In this document: positions 32,313 through 42,103 of the stretch, in pieces | Position numbering within the stretch: position 1 is the first letter of the stretch | Layout of the letters: each line of letters begins with the position of its first letter | Origin: JAPKZH01 sp963715635 | GTDB taxonomy: Bacteria > Acidobacteriota > Aminicenantia > Aminicenantales > UBA4085 | Reading direction: 5' to 3' | NCBI GenBank assembly: GCA_963715635.1 | Contig: OY970261.1 | Location: 2,914,001-2,978,000 of the forward strand | DNA: 64,000 nt | Program-made: the position numbers and the translations under genes | The notes under the pieces: model-generated | The model's database searches: none | Told to the model about the DNA's origin: nothing | Seen by the model: only the letters and a program-made list of their open reading frames with translations

Positions 32313-34397
32313 TTAATTATGTTTCCACTTTTTCACGAGCGCCGGGTCGGCCAGCATTTTGATCAAAACGCCGCCGACCACAGGGCGGGCTTGGAAACCC
32401 GTCTTTTTTGCCGTGTTGGTCCAATACCAGTCGGTCAGCGGCACTCTGTCCGGGGTTTTGTTGAGAAATTCATAGACGGGCTTAAGAAGCGCGGCAAAAT
32501 CTTCTGCTGATTCGGCTAGTGTGGCCGTCCAGAGGATCCAGTCCAGCTTGGTGTATTCCTTTCTGTTATCTAGAGGCAGGCCAAATGGAAGCTGGACCTT
32601 TTTGTAAAAAGCTATCTCTTTGCGGGCTACCTCGGCCGGAAAAAGATTAAACCCGAGGATCTTGTCCCAGACCAAATTGTACTTCTGGCTCCACGTGCCT
32701 GGCTTGTCGAACGCCAAACGAAAATGATCGCCGTCGTCTGCTTTCTTGACCCACTCCCGGGCAAAATCGGCTGCCGTTTTCTTGTAAACCTGGGCCTCGG
32801 CCTTCTTCCCGGTCATTTCGCATAGATAAGCATAAGCCCTGAGGGCCAGGATGGCTTTGATGGAGAGGTTGGCGTTGTGGGCCAGGTGGCCGGCAAAGTC
32901 ATCTGTGCATAACTGATTTTCCGGGTCGAAGCCTTTCTCCTTCAGATATTCCGCCCAGCGCTGGAGGAGCGGCCAGTATTTGACTGCAAAATCGGCCTTG
33001 TTCTCGACCTTGGCCAAACCCGCTATCATCAGCAACATATTGCCGCTCTCCTCGACCGGCATCTGGTCTTCCTCTGTTTTGGCTCCGCCTCCATAGACCT
33101 GGCCGTTGGCTTTCGGATAGGTCCCCAGGTCGTGCGGGGCAAACGGAAATTTCCATTCCGGGCTTTTCGCATATTCCATGACCGGGGTGAGCAACGCCCG
33201 CAGCAGCTGGGTATTCAACAAAAGATACATCGGGGCTTCTGGATAGATGACATCCACCGTCGAGATGCAGCCGTTGCTGAAATTCTCTTTCGGGAAAAAG
33301 AGCGGCGTGCCATCAATATCCTCGGTCAGTTTATGGGCGGCCAGAGATTGGCGATAGGCCAGGGTGGCCAGGCGGGCGTACATCTCGCCGCCAGCCTTTT
33401 TCATGTCGGCCAGCAGGTCTTCATCGAATTTTGCGCAGCGTTGGGCCAGGGCATCATAGTCCCGTGTCGAGGCTTCGAGCAGGTCCGTCGCTTCCCATCC
33501 CCGGCCTCTCCAGTAGGGCCGCAACCTTCGGTAAAAATATTCGATGGAAAACCGGTCATCATAAGCGAGCAGCAGCCGGCGCGAAACAGGCTTTTCGCCC
33601 ACATTCCCCAAATCAAAGACGACGGCCGCAACAGGATAGCCGTCGCCGACGCTTCGGGGCTGGCGAAGGTCATCCCTCACAGGCAGCCTGCCGTTTTGGA
33701 TGAAGGACTCTCGGCATTCACGGTCGCCGTTGAGGCACGTCGTCGCCCCCTCCCGATCGGGAATGCCGAGATAAAAATAGCCCCAGTCTATGCGAAGGTC
33801 GTCGCCCGATTTCTCGAGCACGGGTTGCGCCTGCGATCCAAAGGATAGAGCCTGAAGGCCCTCTAAATTCAATCGCGACCAAACGACTTTCTGGTCCAGG
33901 CTGTTGACGGCGATTTCGCTACAGGCGTCAAAATAAATGGACACCGCATGCGGCCGGCCGTCGGTGGGGCGAACCTGGAAAGCGGCATAAGTCACGGGGC
34001 GGGAAAGGATGTCCAGGTCATCGGCCAGGAGCGGAGATAAAAAAGTCATCACGATTTCAACGCCCGCTTCTTGAAATTGATAGACCGTCCGCGTCGGTAA
34101 CACGTCGCAACTCACCTGCGCCATGGCCGGAACGCTCCGCGGTTCGCGTCCCATCACCCGGAAGGTTTTGCCGTCAACGCGGAGCATGGCCATCAGGGCC
34201 TGCGGCTTTCCCGTCCAATGCCTGGTCCAGTCGTCGCCCAGCCGGTCGGCAGTGGACCAGATGCTGAAATAAGGGTCATGCACGACCAAAGGGACAGCGG
34301 GCGGCCGGAAGGGCGTTTCTTGTCCGGCCCAAATCCAAGAGATAGAAAGAAGCCAAAAAGCAAGGATGAACATCCCGAACGTTTTTTTGTAAGACAT
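32313..34397 (-). CDS. Glutaminase A-like secreted protein (DUF4965/DUF5127/DUF1793)
   Basis: 694 residues from the ATG at 34397 (GGGAGG upstream). Signal peptide ending ISWIWAGQ. FRPPAVPLVVHDPYFSIWSTADRLGDDWTRHWTGKPQAL is the characteristic opening of the GtaA family. A middle beta domain (about 80-330) is followed by an (alpha/alpha)6 domain with EDIDGTPLFFPKENFSNGCISTVDVIYPEAPMYLL, FAPHDLGTYPKANGQ and EESGNMLLMIAGLAK. The family is named for fungal glutaminase A, but many bacterial members have no tested activity and the fold is glycosidase-like. Exported; cotranscribed with the mutarotase-like lipoprotein. Confidence 0.82.
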   Translation of the reverse strand: MSYKKTFGMFILAFWLLSISWIWAGQETPFRPPAVPLVVHDPYFSIWSTADRLGDDWTRHWTGKPQALMAMLRVDGKTFRVMGREPRSVPAMAQVSCDVLPTRTVYQFQEAGVEIVMTFLSPLLADDLDILSRPVTYAAFQVRPTDGRPHAVSIYFDACSEIAVNSLDQKVVWSRLNLEGLQALSFGSQAQPVLEKSGDDLRIDWGYFYLGIPDREGATTCLNGDRECRESFIQNGRLPVRDDLRQPRSVGDGYPVAAVVFDLGNVGEKPVSRRLLLAYDDRFSIEYFYRRLRPYWRGRGWEATDLLEASTRDYDALAQRCAKFDEDLLADMKKAGGEMYARLATLAYRQSLAAHKLTEDIDGTPLFFPKENFSNGCISTVDVIYPEAPMYLLLNTQLLRALLTPVMEYAKSPEWKFPFAPHDLGTYPKANGQVYGGGAKTEEDQMPVEESGNMLLMIAGLAKVENKADFAVKYWPLLQRWAEYLKEKGFDPENQLCTDDFAGHLAHNANLSIKAILALRAYAYLCEMTGKKAEAQVYKKTAADFAREWVKKADDGDHFRLAFDKPGTWSQKYNLVWDKILGFNLFPAEVARKEIAFYKKVQLPFGLPLDNRKEYTKLDWILWTATLAESAEDFAALLKPVYEFLNKTPDRVPLTDWYWTNTAKKTGFQARPVVGGVLIKMLADPALVKKWKHN

Positions 34398-34510
34398 TCG
34401 CGCCTCCCGGCCTGAGGAGCCCTTCATCGATGAAAAACATATCTCCCTTCCCGGCTCTGTTCAAGCGGGTCCTGGGGATTGTCAGCATCAATTTCGAGGC
34501 AATTTCATTT

Positions 34511-35512
34511 TCAATAAAAAATCAAAACGCAGGCATTATAGACCAGGGACGCGCAGAGCGCAGACATGGGAATGGTCAAAATCCAAGCCCAGACGATTTT
34601 TATGGTGACCTGCCATTTGACCGATGACGCACTCTTGACGGTGCCGACTCCCGTGACAGCGCCCGTGATGACGTGGGTGGTCGAAACCGGAACGCCCAGG
34701 TGAGTCGCCGTAAAAATGCTAATAGCGCTGGCCGTCTCCGCGCAAAACCCATCGATTGGCTTCAGCTTGACGATTTTCTGGCCCATGGTCTTGACGACAC
34801 GCCAGCCGCCCGACAGAGTGCCGAGGGCGATGGCGGTATGGGCCGAGAGAACGATCCAAAGAGGAATATGAAATTCCTTCATATGGCCTGACGAGTATAA
34901 GAGGCTGGCGATGATACCCATCGTCTTCTGGGCATCATTTCCTCCATGGCCAAGGCTGTAAAGAGCTGCCGAGACAAACTGCATTCGCTTGGACCAAAGG
35001 TTAATGAAAGACAACGGCTTTTTATAGACAAGCCACGTCGTCAGGATTTTCAGGACAAACCCCAATCCCAGCCCAAGCATGGGCGCCAGAACGATGAAGA
35101 TGGCAATTTTTATCCAGCCGCTGACAATGACGACGTGAAAGCCGGCCTTTGATACAGCCGCTCCAAGATACCCGCCCATCAAGGAATGCGAGGAACTCGA
35201 CGGGATCCCCAAGGACCAAGTGAAAATATTCCAGGCGATGGCGCCGATCAAGCCTCCAAAGATGACCAGCGGGTCAACGACCGCAATATTGATGAGGCCT
35301 TTTCCGATAGTCGTCGCTACGCCCGTGCCGAAAATGATGAAGGCAACAAAATTAAAGAAGGCCGCCCAGATGACGGCCTGCTTGGGGCTTAAGACTCTTG
35401 TCGAGACAATGGTGGCGACGGAGTTGGCGGCATCGTGCATGCCGTTGGTGAAATCAAAAACGAGGGCGATGCCGATGATGAGGATGATAAAGGCAAAGCT
35501 CCAGCCGGCCAT
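34511..35512 (-). CDS. pit: Low-affinity inorganic phosphate transporter (PiT family)
   Basis: 333 residues with about ten membrane helices. The two PiT signature repeats are FDFTNGMHDAANSVATIVSTRVLSP and YSLGHGGNDAQKTMG; FTATHLGVPVSTTHVITGAVTGVG is the second half motif. Length is close to the short bacterial PiT type. It transports phosphate (or metal phosphate) with protons or sodium. Its start lies 2 bp after the stop of the DUF47 gene, the usual pit accessory pair. Confidence 0.93.
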   Translation of the reverse strand: MAGWSFAFIILIIGIALVFDFTNGMHDAANSVATIVSTRVLSPKQAVIWAAFFNFVAFIIFGTGVATTIGKGLINIAVVDPLVIFGGLIGAIAWNIFTWSLGIPSSSSHSLMGGYLGAAVSKAGFHVVIVSGWIKIAIFIVLAPMLGLGLGFVLKILTTWLVYKKPLSFINLWSKRMQFVSAALYSLGHGGNDAQKTMGIIASLLYSSGHMKEFHIPLWIVLSAHTAIALGTLSGGWRVVKTMGQKIVKLKPIDGFCAETASAISIFTATHLGVPVSTTHVITGAVTGVGTVKSASSVKWQVTIKIVWAWILTIPMSALCASLVYNACVLIFY

Positions 35513-35514
35513 GC

Positions 35515-36141
35515 TTAGCTGCTTTTGACGACAATGCCTTCAATGGTGTTACTCATGTTCTGGTAGACATCCATGACGTGCTCCAGCGTCTGCAGGATGT
35601 CTTTCCACTTGATGACCTCGACGGGGTCTTTTTCTTCCACAAAAAGCGCCCGGAGGGCCCGATGGTAGGCTACGTCGCCGAGGTCCTCCAAGTCATGGAT
35701 TTCGCAGATCAGCTTCCAAATCGCGTCCGTGTATTTCTGGTGTTTAAAGGTTTCCGCCAAAAGCGTGTTCAAGGCAATCGTCGCTTTGGCGATCAGCTCG
35801 GAAAACTCGTTGATAAAGTCTTTTTTCTCGGTCATTTCAAAGAGGTGGATGTTGTGGATGGTGTTTTCGAGGAGGTCGATGATGTCGTCGAATTCGTGGA
35901 TGAGGCGGTAGATGTCCTCGCGGTCAAACGGCGTGATGAAGCTCTTATTCAGCAGGTTGATGATCTCGTGGGCGATGCTGTCGGCCTTGTGCTCGATATC
36001 CTTCGACTTGTGCCAATACGCCTCAAAGTCCCTGAATCTCTGGGCGAATTCCTGGAAGAGCGAAGTGATTTCCGTCAAGCAGACGGACATTTCCTGAAAA
36101 TGCTCAAAAAAGGCGGGCTCTTTTGGAAGAAAGAATCTCAT
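35515..36141 (-). CDS. DUF47/PhoU-like regulator of the phosphate transporter
   Basis: 208 residues, all helical: FFEHFQEMSVCLTEITSLFQEF, HKADSIAHEIINLLNKSFITPFDREDIYRLIHEFDDIIDLLENTIHNI and EVIKWKDILQTLEHVMDVYQNMSNTIEGIVVKSS. The E-x-x-A-D-x-x-x-H and DREDI..L....DDIID motifs are those of the DUF47 family, relatives of PhoU that bind metals along a three-helix bundle. Encoded directly before pit and thought to gate the transporter. Confidence 0.92.
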   Translation of the reverse strand: MRFFLPKEPAFFEHFQEMSVCLTEITSLFQEFAQRFRDFEAYWHKSKDIEHKADSIAHEIINLLNKSFITPFDREDIYRLIHEFDDIIDLLENTIHNIHLFEMTEKKDFINEFSELIAKATIALNTLLAETFKHQKYTDAIWKLICEIHDLEDLGDVAYHRALRALFVEEKDPVEVIKWKDILQTLEHVMDVYQNMSNTIEGIVVKSS

Positions 36142-36351
36142 GATGGCTTAGGCTTTATGATATATATCAAATCAGCCGCCGATTGCAAGCCGCAAATCTC
36201 GCGGAATATCATTAAAAATAGGCCGGCGGGATGCTCTCAAAAGGAAATCCTCGGCGGGGTTTTCTTTCCACCAGCCGCTTCGTTCCTGGCCTTCTTGCCA
36301 AGGGGTATTTTTCAATGAATTCTCGTGGAGGCCAAAAGATCCGTTCTAAGA

Positions 36352-37572
36352 TCAAGGGTCGGCGATATAGTTATCGATAAATTTGCCTTCCCATCTGGCG
36401 ATGACGGCCGAGGCCAAGCAGTTGCCGACGACGTTGATCGTCGTCCGGACCATGTCCACGAGCTCATCGATCCCGAGAAGGATGGCGATCCCCTCGAGCG
36501 GCAGGTTGAATTGGGCCAGCGTTCCGGCCAGGATGACCAGCGCAGCCCGGGGCACCCCGGCCACTCCCTTGCTCGTCAGCATCAGGGTAAAGACCATGAC
36601 AAACTGCTGCCCCAAGGTCATGTGGACCCCCGCCGCCTGGGCGACGAATACCGAAGCCAATGACAGATAGAGAGATGTCCCGTCCAGATTAAAACTATAT
36701 CCCGTGGGGACGATGAAGGCGACGATCTCGCGAGGGACGCCAAAACCTTCCATAGCCTGCATAGCCTTGGGCAAGGCCGCCTCCGAGCTTGTCGTAGAGA
36801 AAGCAATGAGAGCCGGCTCCTTGACCGCCTGGAAGAATCGCTTGATCGGGACCTTGAAGATCAGCATGACCGGGACAAAAATGACCAGGACAAAGCAAAT
36901 AGCGCAGGCGTAAAACGTCAATATCAGCTTTCCTAGGTTGATCAGGACCGGAAGCCCTTTGCTCCCTACAGCGACGGCAATGGCCGCGCCGACGCCGACC
37001 GGGGCGTAGCGCATGACAATCGCCGTGAACTTGAACATGGTCTCGGCCAGCGAATCGCAGAGATCGAGGATGGCCTTTTTCTTGTGGTGGACCATGCTCA
37101 GAGCGAAGGCGAACAGAATGCTGAAGATGACGACTTGCAGGACTTGCCCCTCGGCCGCCGCTTGAAAAAAACTCTGGGGAAAGATATGGATGAGGACATC
37201 CCCGAATTTCTGGGGCTCGCTGGCGATCGCGGTCACTTCGCCGCCCTTGAGCGCAACGCCAATCCCGGGCCTGACGACATTGACGAAGGCGAGACCGATG
37301 AACAGGGCCAGGGTGGTGATGACCTCAAAATAGACAAGGGCTTTGATGCCCATCCGGCCGACGGCCTTGAGGTCGCTGTGTCCGGCGATCCCGACGACGA
37401 TTGTGGCGAAGATCAGGGGGGCGATGATCGATTTGATCATCCTGATGAAGATCAAGCTGAGCGGCCGAAGCTGAGCGCCCACATTTGGGAAAATCGTCCC
37501 GATGAGCAGGCCGATCCCCATGCCGATAAAGATATAGAGCGTCTGCCGGTTCTTTTTCTTCGGCACAGGCAC
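36352..37572 (-). CDS. Dicarboxylate/amino acid:cation symporter (DAACS, GltP/DctA type)
   Basis: 406 residues beginning at a GTG immediately after the stop of the permease gene upstream. Family motifs: PLSLIFIRMIKSIIAPLIFATIVVGIA, FSTTSSEAALPKAM (the serine-rich re-entrant loop HP1), PTGYSFNLDGTSLYLSLASVFVAQ (TM7 sodium/substrate region) and GIAILLGIDELVDMVRTTINVVGNCLASAVIARW (HP2-TM8, with the RTxxNVxGN substrate and sodium ligands). It imports glutamate, aspartate or C4-dicarboxylates with Na+ or H+. Operon with the APC permease. Confidence 0.93.
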   Translation of the reverse strand: MPVPKKKNRQTLYIFIGMGIGLLIGTIFPNVGAQLRPLSLIFIRMIKSIIAPLIFATIVVGIAGHSDLKAVGRMGIKALVYFEVITTLALFIGLAFVNVVRPGIGVALKGGEVTAIASEPQKFGDVLIHIFPQSFFQAAAEGQVLQVVIFSILFAFALSMVHHKKKAILDLCDSLAETMFKFTAIVMRYAPVGVGAAIAVAVGSKGLPVLINLGKLILTFYACAICFVLVIFVPVMLIFKVPIKRFFQAVKEPALIAFSTTSSEAALPKAMQAMEGFGVPREIVAFIVPTGYSFNLDGTSLYLSLASVFVAQAAGVHMTLGQQFVMVFTLMLTSKGVAGVPRAALVILAGTLAQFNLPLEGIAILLGIDELVDMVRTTINVVGNCLASAVIARWEGKFIDNYIADP

Positions 37573-39096
37573 CTATTTTTGCGAGACGAAGCTGTCTTTG
37601 GCCTCTTCCGTCCCTTTCATTCTTTCCATGATGCTGTGCTTCCGGCCGTAAAAAATAAAGATCATCAGGCCGATGACCAGCCAGCCGAAGAGGCGCATCC
37701 AGTTTGCCGGAGGCAGTGAGAACATTAGCAACAGGCATAAAACGACACCCAAAATGGGTGTCAGCGGGAATAGCGGCGCGCGAAACGGCCTTTTGGCCTC
37801 CGGATGCGTTTTGCGCATGATCAAAACTGCGCTACAGACGATGACGAAGGCGAGCAAAGTCCCGATGTTGACCAGCTCGGCCAACAGCTCGAGCGGCAGC
37901 ACAGCGGACAACAACGCGACACCAAAACCCACGAGGATCGTCGATTTCCAAGGGGTGCGGAACTTCGTATGCACGGCGCCGAAGAACTTCGGGGGAAGAA
38001 GGCCGTCGCGCGCTATCGCCAATAAAACGCGGGGCAAGCTCAGCATCATGACCACGAGCACCGAGGTGATCCCGGCCAAAGCTCCGAGCGAGACCAGAAA
38101 TTGGGCCCAGCCGAGGCCGACCTGTTTAAAGGCCTGGGAGACCGGCGCGTTAATGTCGATCTTGTCGTAAGGGACCATGCCCGTCAGGACCACGGAGACT
38201 AGAATATAGAGAACCGTACAGATAAGGAGGGAGCTGACGATGGCGATCGGAACGTCCTTATGCGGCCTCTTGGCCTCTTCGGCATGCGTCGAGATCGAGT
38301 CAAATCCGATGTAGGCGAAGAAGCTGATCGCCGCGCCGGCCAACATGCCGACCGGAGCCCCCCCCATGGATTTTCCGAAAATGGTCTTGCCGAAAAAGCT
38401 CACCCCCGACAGTCCAAACGGAGCGAAGGGCGTCCAGTTCTTGGGGTTGACATAGAAGGCCCCGACGACGATGACGAAGACCACGATGACCAGCTTGAGG
38501 ATGACCATTGAGGCGTTGAACGTCGCGGTTTGGCGGATCCCTCTGACGAGAACCACCGTCACCAGGGCCGTGATGACGATGGCCGGCAAGTCGATCCAGC
38601 TTCCGCTCAGGCTGACCTTGCCCGTGGCCGTATTGAGCTTGAACGGCGCCCAGCCGATGATCTTGGGAATATAGAGCTTAAACGTGCTTATGAAATCCTG
38701 AAAATAATGCGACCAGCCATGGGCGACGGTGGCCGAGGCGACGGCATATTCAAGGACGAGGTCCCAGCCGATGATCCAGGCGAACAGCTCGCCCAGCGTG
38801 GCGTAGGCGTAGGTGTAAGCGGATCCGGCCACGGGGACCATCGAAGCGAACTCGGCGTAGCAGAAAGCCGCGAAAAGACAGGTGACGCCGGCCACGACGA
38901 ATGACAGCATCAGCGCCGGGCCGGCTTTGTCGTGGGCCGCAACACCGGTTAGAACGAAGATGCCGGTGCCGATGATAGCGCCAACACCCAGGCTCGTGAG
39001 CGTTATGGGCCCCAGGATGCGGCGGAGCCTATTCTCGCCTTGGAGCTCCTCGAGGAGGACATGCAGGGGTTTTCTCCGGAAAAGCTTGCTGGCCAT
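37573..39096 (-). CDS. Amino acid permease (APC superfamily, CAT type)
   Basis: 507 residues from the ATG at 39096 with GAGG correctly spaced. About 12-14 membrane helices. RILGPITLTSLGVGAIIGTGIFVLTGVAA holds the GAIIGTGIF unwound TM1 substrate site; GSAYTYAYATLGELFAWIIGWDLVLEYAVASATVAHGW and FFAYIGFDSISTHAEEAKRPHKDVPIAI follow, with the typical APC EE.K.P.+..P loop. Close in plan to cationic amino-acid transporters and to permeases of peptide-fermenting anaerobes. Stop codon abuts the start of the DAACS symporter gene. Confidence 0.92.
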   Translation of the reverse strand: MASKLFRRKPLHVLLEELQGENRLRRILGPITLTSLGVGAIIGTGIFVLTGVAAHDKAGPALMLSFVVAGVTCLFAAFCYAEFASMVPVAGSAYTYAYATLGELFAWIIGWDLVLEYAVASATVAHGWSHYFQDFISTFKLYIPKIIGWAPFKLNTATGKVSLSGSWIDLPAIVITALVTVVLVRGIRQTATFNASMVILKLVIVVFVIVVGAFYVNPKNWTPFAPFGLSGVSFFGKTIFGKSMGGAPVGMLAGAAISFFAYIGFDSISTHAEEAKRPHKDVPIAIVSSLLICTVLYILVSVVLTGMVPYDKIDINAPVSQAFKQVGLGWAQFLVSLGALAGITSVLVVMMLSLPRVLLAIARDGLLPPKFFGAVHTKFRTPWKSTILVGFGVALLSAVLPLELLAELVNIGTLLAFVIVCSAVLIMRKTHPEAKRPFRAPLFPLTPILGVVLCLLLMFSLPPANWMRLFGWLVIGLMIFIFYGRKHSIMERMKGTEEAKDSFVSQK

Positions 39097-39266
39097 TTTC
39101 ACCTCATTCTTTTGTCTCTGGTTTTAGGAAATCCATAAATCTAGTCATATAAGTAAGCCATCATACAAAATTAAAAGAATTAAAGTCAACCGGAAGAATG
39201 GCCCATATCGATTGACGGACGGCGGGACCTTTGGTAGAGTTAATTTTTCCTTCCAGGAGGTTTTGT

Positions 39267-40592
39267 ATGCGCAAGAAGCTTTTCAACTTCGTTCTCATCG
39301 CACTCATCTGCACGGCCCTTCTGCCGGCTGCCTTTCGCAAGGAGGACATCAAGGTCCACAAGCTGGACAATGGGCTGAAGATTCTTCTCTACGAAGACCA
39401 CAACATTCCGCAAGTGGCTCTCTATACGTTCTTCCGCGTCGGGTCCCGCAATGAGCGGCCCGGCATCACCGGCGTCTCCCACTTCATCGAGCACATGATG
39501 TTCAACGGGACCAAGAAATTCGGCCCGGGCGAGTTCGACCGGAAGATGGAGTTTTCCGGGGGCGCCAACAATGCCTTTACCGGGGATGACATGACCGGCT
39601 ACACGGACTGGTTTCCGCCGGCCGTCCTCGAAGCCATGATCGTCATGGAGGCCGACCGGATGCAGGGCCTCCTCTTTGAGCCCAAGGTCCTCGAGTCCGA
39701 GCGGGGCGTTGTCGCCTCGGAGAGGCGGATGGGCGTGGAGAACAACAACGACTCGATCCTCTCCGAAAATGTCCGGGCCACGGCCATCATGGCCCATCCC
39801 TATCACTGGGACGTCATCGGCTGGATGAGCGATATCCTGAGTTGGAAACGCGATGACATCATGGCCTACTACCGGACGTTTTATTCGCCCAACAATGCCA
39901 TTCTCATCGTCGTCGGCGATTTCGAGAGCGCCAAGGCCTTGGATTTGATCAAGAAGTATTACAACGGGATCCCGGCCGGGCCGCCGCCGCCGGCCGTGAC
40001 GACGGTCGAACCACCTCAAATGGGGCCCAAGCAGGTCTTCATCCGCAAGGAAGCGCAAACACCGTCCTTTAATATGGTCTATCATGCCCCTAACTGCCAG
40101 TCTCCGGATTTTTATCCCCTGTCCATCCTGGACATGGTTCTCCTCAACGGCGAAAGCAGCCGGCTCTACAAGCGCCTCGTCCGCGACGAGCCATTGGCGC
40201 TCAATGTTTACGGCGGGATCGGCGAGACGATTGACCCCATGTTGTTTGAAATTTATGTGAAACCACGTCCCGGCGTCGACCTCAATCGGCTGGAATCCGT
40301 GATCGAAGAAGAGCTGGGCAAGGTCAAAAAAGACGGCATCACCGAAAAGGAGTACCAAAAGGCCCAGAACATGATCCGGAGCGGCTTCTATTTCGGCCTG
40401 CAGACAAACGCCGGCAAGGCCAGGCAGTTGGGATCGACCGAAGTCCTTTACGGCAGCTATGAAAAGCTCTTCACCCAGATGGACAACTACGCGGCCGTCA
40501 AACGGGAGCAGATCCAGGAAGCGGCGAAAAAATATCTCACGGAGAACAATAAAACCGTCGGAAAACTCATCCCCGAAGGAGGTGTCCAATGA
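39267..40592 (+). CDS. M16-family zinc peptidase, catalytic subunit
   Basis: 441 residues from the ATG at 39267 (AGGAGG six bases upstream). Signal peptide ends near LLPAAF. The inverted zinc motif is HFIEH (H72, H76) and the third ligand is E152 (ASERRMGVEN), 76 residues later, as the family requires. The second M16 half (about 230-430) follows. It should act in the periplasm on short peptides together with the next gene product, as in PqqL-like or heterodimeric M16B systems. It overlaps the next gene by 4 bp (ATGA). Confidence 0.93.
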   Translation: MRKKLFNFVLIALICTALLPAAFRKEDIKVHKLDNGLKILLYEDHNIPQVALYTFFRVGSRNERPGITGVSHFIEHMMFNGTKKFGPGEFDRKMEFSGGANNAFTGDDMTGYTDWFPPAVLEAMIVMEADRMQGLLFEPKVLESERGVVASERRMGVENNNDSILSENVRATAIMAHPYHWDVIGWMSDILSWKRDDIMAYYRTFYSPNNAILIVVGDFESAKALDLIKKYYNGIPAGPPPPAVTTVEPPQMGPKQVFIRKEAQTPSFNMVYHAPNCQSPDFYPLSILDMVLLNGESSRLYKRLVRDEPLALNVYGGIGETIDPMLFEIYVKPRPGVDLNRLESVIEEELGKVKKDGITEKEYQKAQNMIRSGFYFGLQTNAGKARQLGSTEVLYGSYEKLFTQMDNYAAVKREQIQEAAKKYLTENNKTVGKLIPEGGVQ

Positions 40593-41983
40593 AGCGCTTG
40601 ATCGCGACGATAACACTCGCCGTCATTTTATTGCTCACCCCGTTTCTCGGCAAATGCGCCTTCAAGCTCCCCGCCCCTGAAAAGATCACCCTCAAAAACG
40701 GCATGATCGTCTATTATCTCAAAAATGCCGATTATCCCCTGATCAGCTTTCGGATGCTTGTTCGGGGCGCAGGCTCCGCCTTTGAGAGCAACGAGCTCGA
40801 GGGGATTGCCGGCCTGACGGCCGAGTTGATGCAAAAGGGAACGGCCAAAATGGATGCGGAAGCCATCGCAGAAGCCGTGGATTTCATGGGCGCCAGGTTC
40901 GATATTTCGGCTGGCAGCGAAAATGCGAGTGTCGTGGCCGAAAGCCTGTCCGAGCATTTTCCCCGGCTCATGGAAATCGCCGCCGACTGCCTGCTGAATC
41001 CGTCATTCAAGGAAGATGAGTTCACGAAAGAACGGTCCAAAAGAATCGACAACATCAAGGCCATCAAGGATAATCCAGGGTCGGCGGTCAGGCCCTACTT
41101 CACCAAGGCCTATTTCAGCACGCACCCCATGGGGCACCTGGCTTCGGGGACAGAATCCTCCCTGAAGAAAATGACAGCCGCCGCGGTCAAAGATTTCTAC
41201 AAAAAATATTACCGGCCCGAAAGGGCGATCGCCGCGGTCGTCGGGAATATCGAAAAAGCAAAACTCGTCGAAATCCTCGAATCGACCCTTGGAAAATGGA
41301 ACAATCCGAGTCCCGCAGCGCCCCTCTCCACGCTTCCCGCCTTCCCCAAACCCAAGGGCAAGAAGTTGATCTTGATCGACAAGCCCGATGCCACTCAGGC
41401 CTACTGGGTCCTGGGAGCGCCGGGATATCCCCTCGGCGATAAAATCACGCCCCAGGCGGACGTGATGAACACGCTTTTCGGCGGCCGCTTCACTTCCTGG
41501 CTGAGCACTGAGCTGCGCATCAAACGCGGCTTGACCTATGGAGCCGGAAGCAATTTTCAGACGTGGTCGATCGATGGGCTTTTTGTCGCGAATTCCTACA
41601 CAAAGAACGACAAAATCGGCGAAATGCTGGATATTGCCCTTGACCTGTTGAAGAAGGCCCGCACAGAGGGGTTTTCGGCGGAGGAACTGGAAAGCTCTCG
41701 CAATTATCTGCTGGGACAATTTCCGCAGAGGCTGGAGACAAACGCCAGTAAGGCCGGCACATACACGACGCTCGCTTTCTACAACTTGGGGTTCGATTAC
41801 TATGACAAATACCTGGCCAAAGTCCAGGCGGTCGCCGCCGCGGAGGCCAAGGATGCCGCCGTGAAGCTTCTGCCCGAAACGGACTTCGTCCTGGTCGTCG
41901 TCGGCAAAGCGGCGGATATCAAGAAGCAGCTCGAAAAATATGGGACGTGGACGGAAAAGAAGATCACGGACCCGGATTTTTAA
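40589..41983 (+). CDS. M16-family peptidase, non-catalytic partner subunit
   Basis: 464 residues with a signal peptide. At the position of the zinc motif it reads GIAGLTAELMQKGT, so the metal ligands are lost. The C-terminal half keeps STELRIKRGLTYGAGS, the R/Y pair that helps substrate binding in the partner's active site. This loss-and-gain pattern is that of heterodimeric M16B enzymes (one subunit with zinc, one with R/Y). A second ribosome site (GGAGGTG) lies just ahead of the ATG. Extra-cytoplasmic peptide degradation is the likely role. Confidence 0.92.
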   Translation: MKRLIATITLAVILLLTPFLGKCAFKLPAPEKITLKNGMIVYYLKNADYPLISFRMLVRGAGSAFESNELEGIAGLTAELMQKGTAKMDAEAIAEAVDFMGARFDISAGSENASVVAESLSEHFPRLMEIAADCLLNPSFKEDEFTKERSKRIDNIKAIKDNPGSAVRPYFTKAYFSTHPMGHLASGTESSLKKMTAAAVKDFYKKYYRPERAIAAVVGNIEKAKLVEILESTLGKWNNPSPAAPLSTLPAFPKPKGKKLILIDKPDATQAYWVLGAPGYPLGDKITPQADVMNTLFGGRFTSWLSTELRIKRGLTYGAGSNFQTWSIDGLFVANSYTKNDKIGEMLDIALDLLKKARTEGFSAEELESSRNYLLGQFPQRLETNASKAGTYTTLAFYNLGFDYYDKYLAKVQAVAAAEAKDAAVKLLPETDFVLVVVGKAADIKKQLEKYGTWTEKKITDPDF

Positions 41984-42103
41984 AATGCGCGTCCGCGCCA
42001 TGCCGCTTCGCCTCATCCTCGTGATCACAACTGAAAGATTTTGAGTTTTAGTTGAAGAAGTGATTCCTTTTTCGTTATATTAAGATAAATAAAGGAGGTC
42101 GAT

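Noticed and set aside
39240..40616. 458-codon open frame on the minus strand
   Set aside because: Antisense to the M16 peptidase with intact zinc motif; no recognisable protein features of its own.
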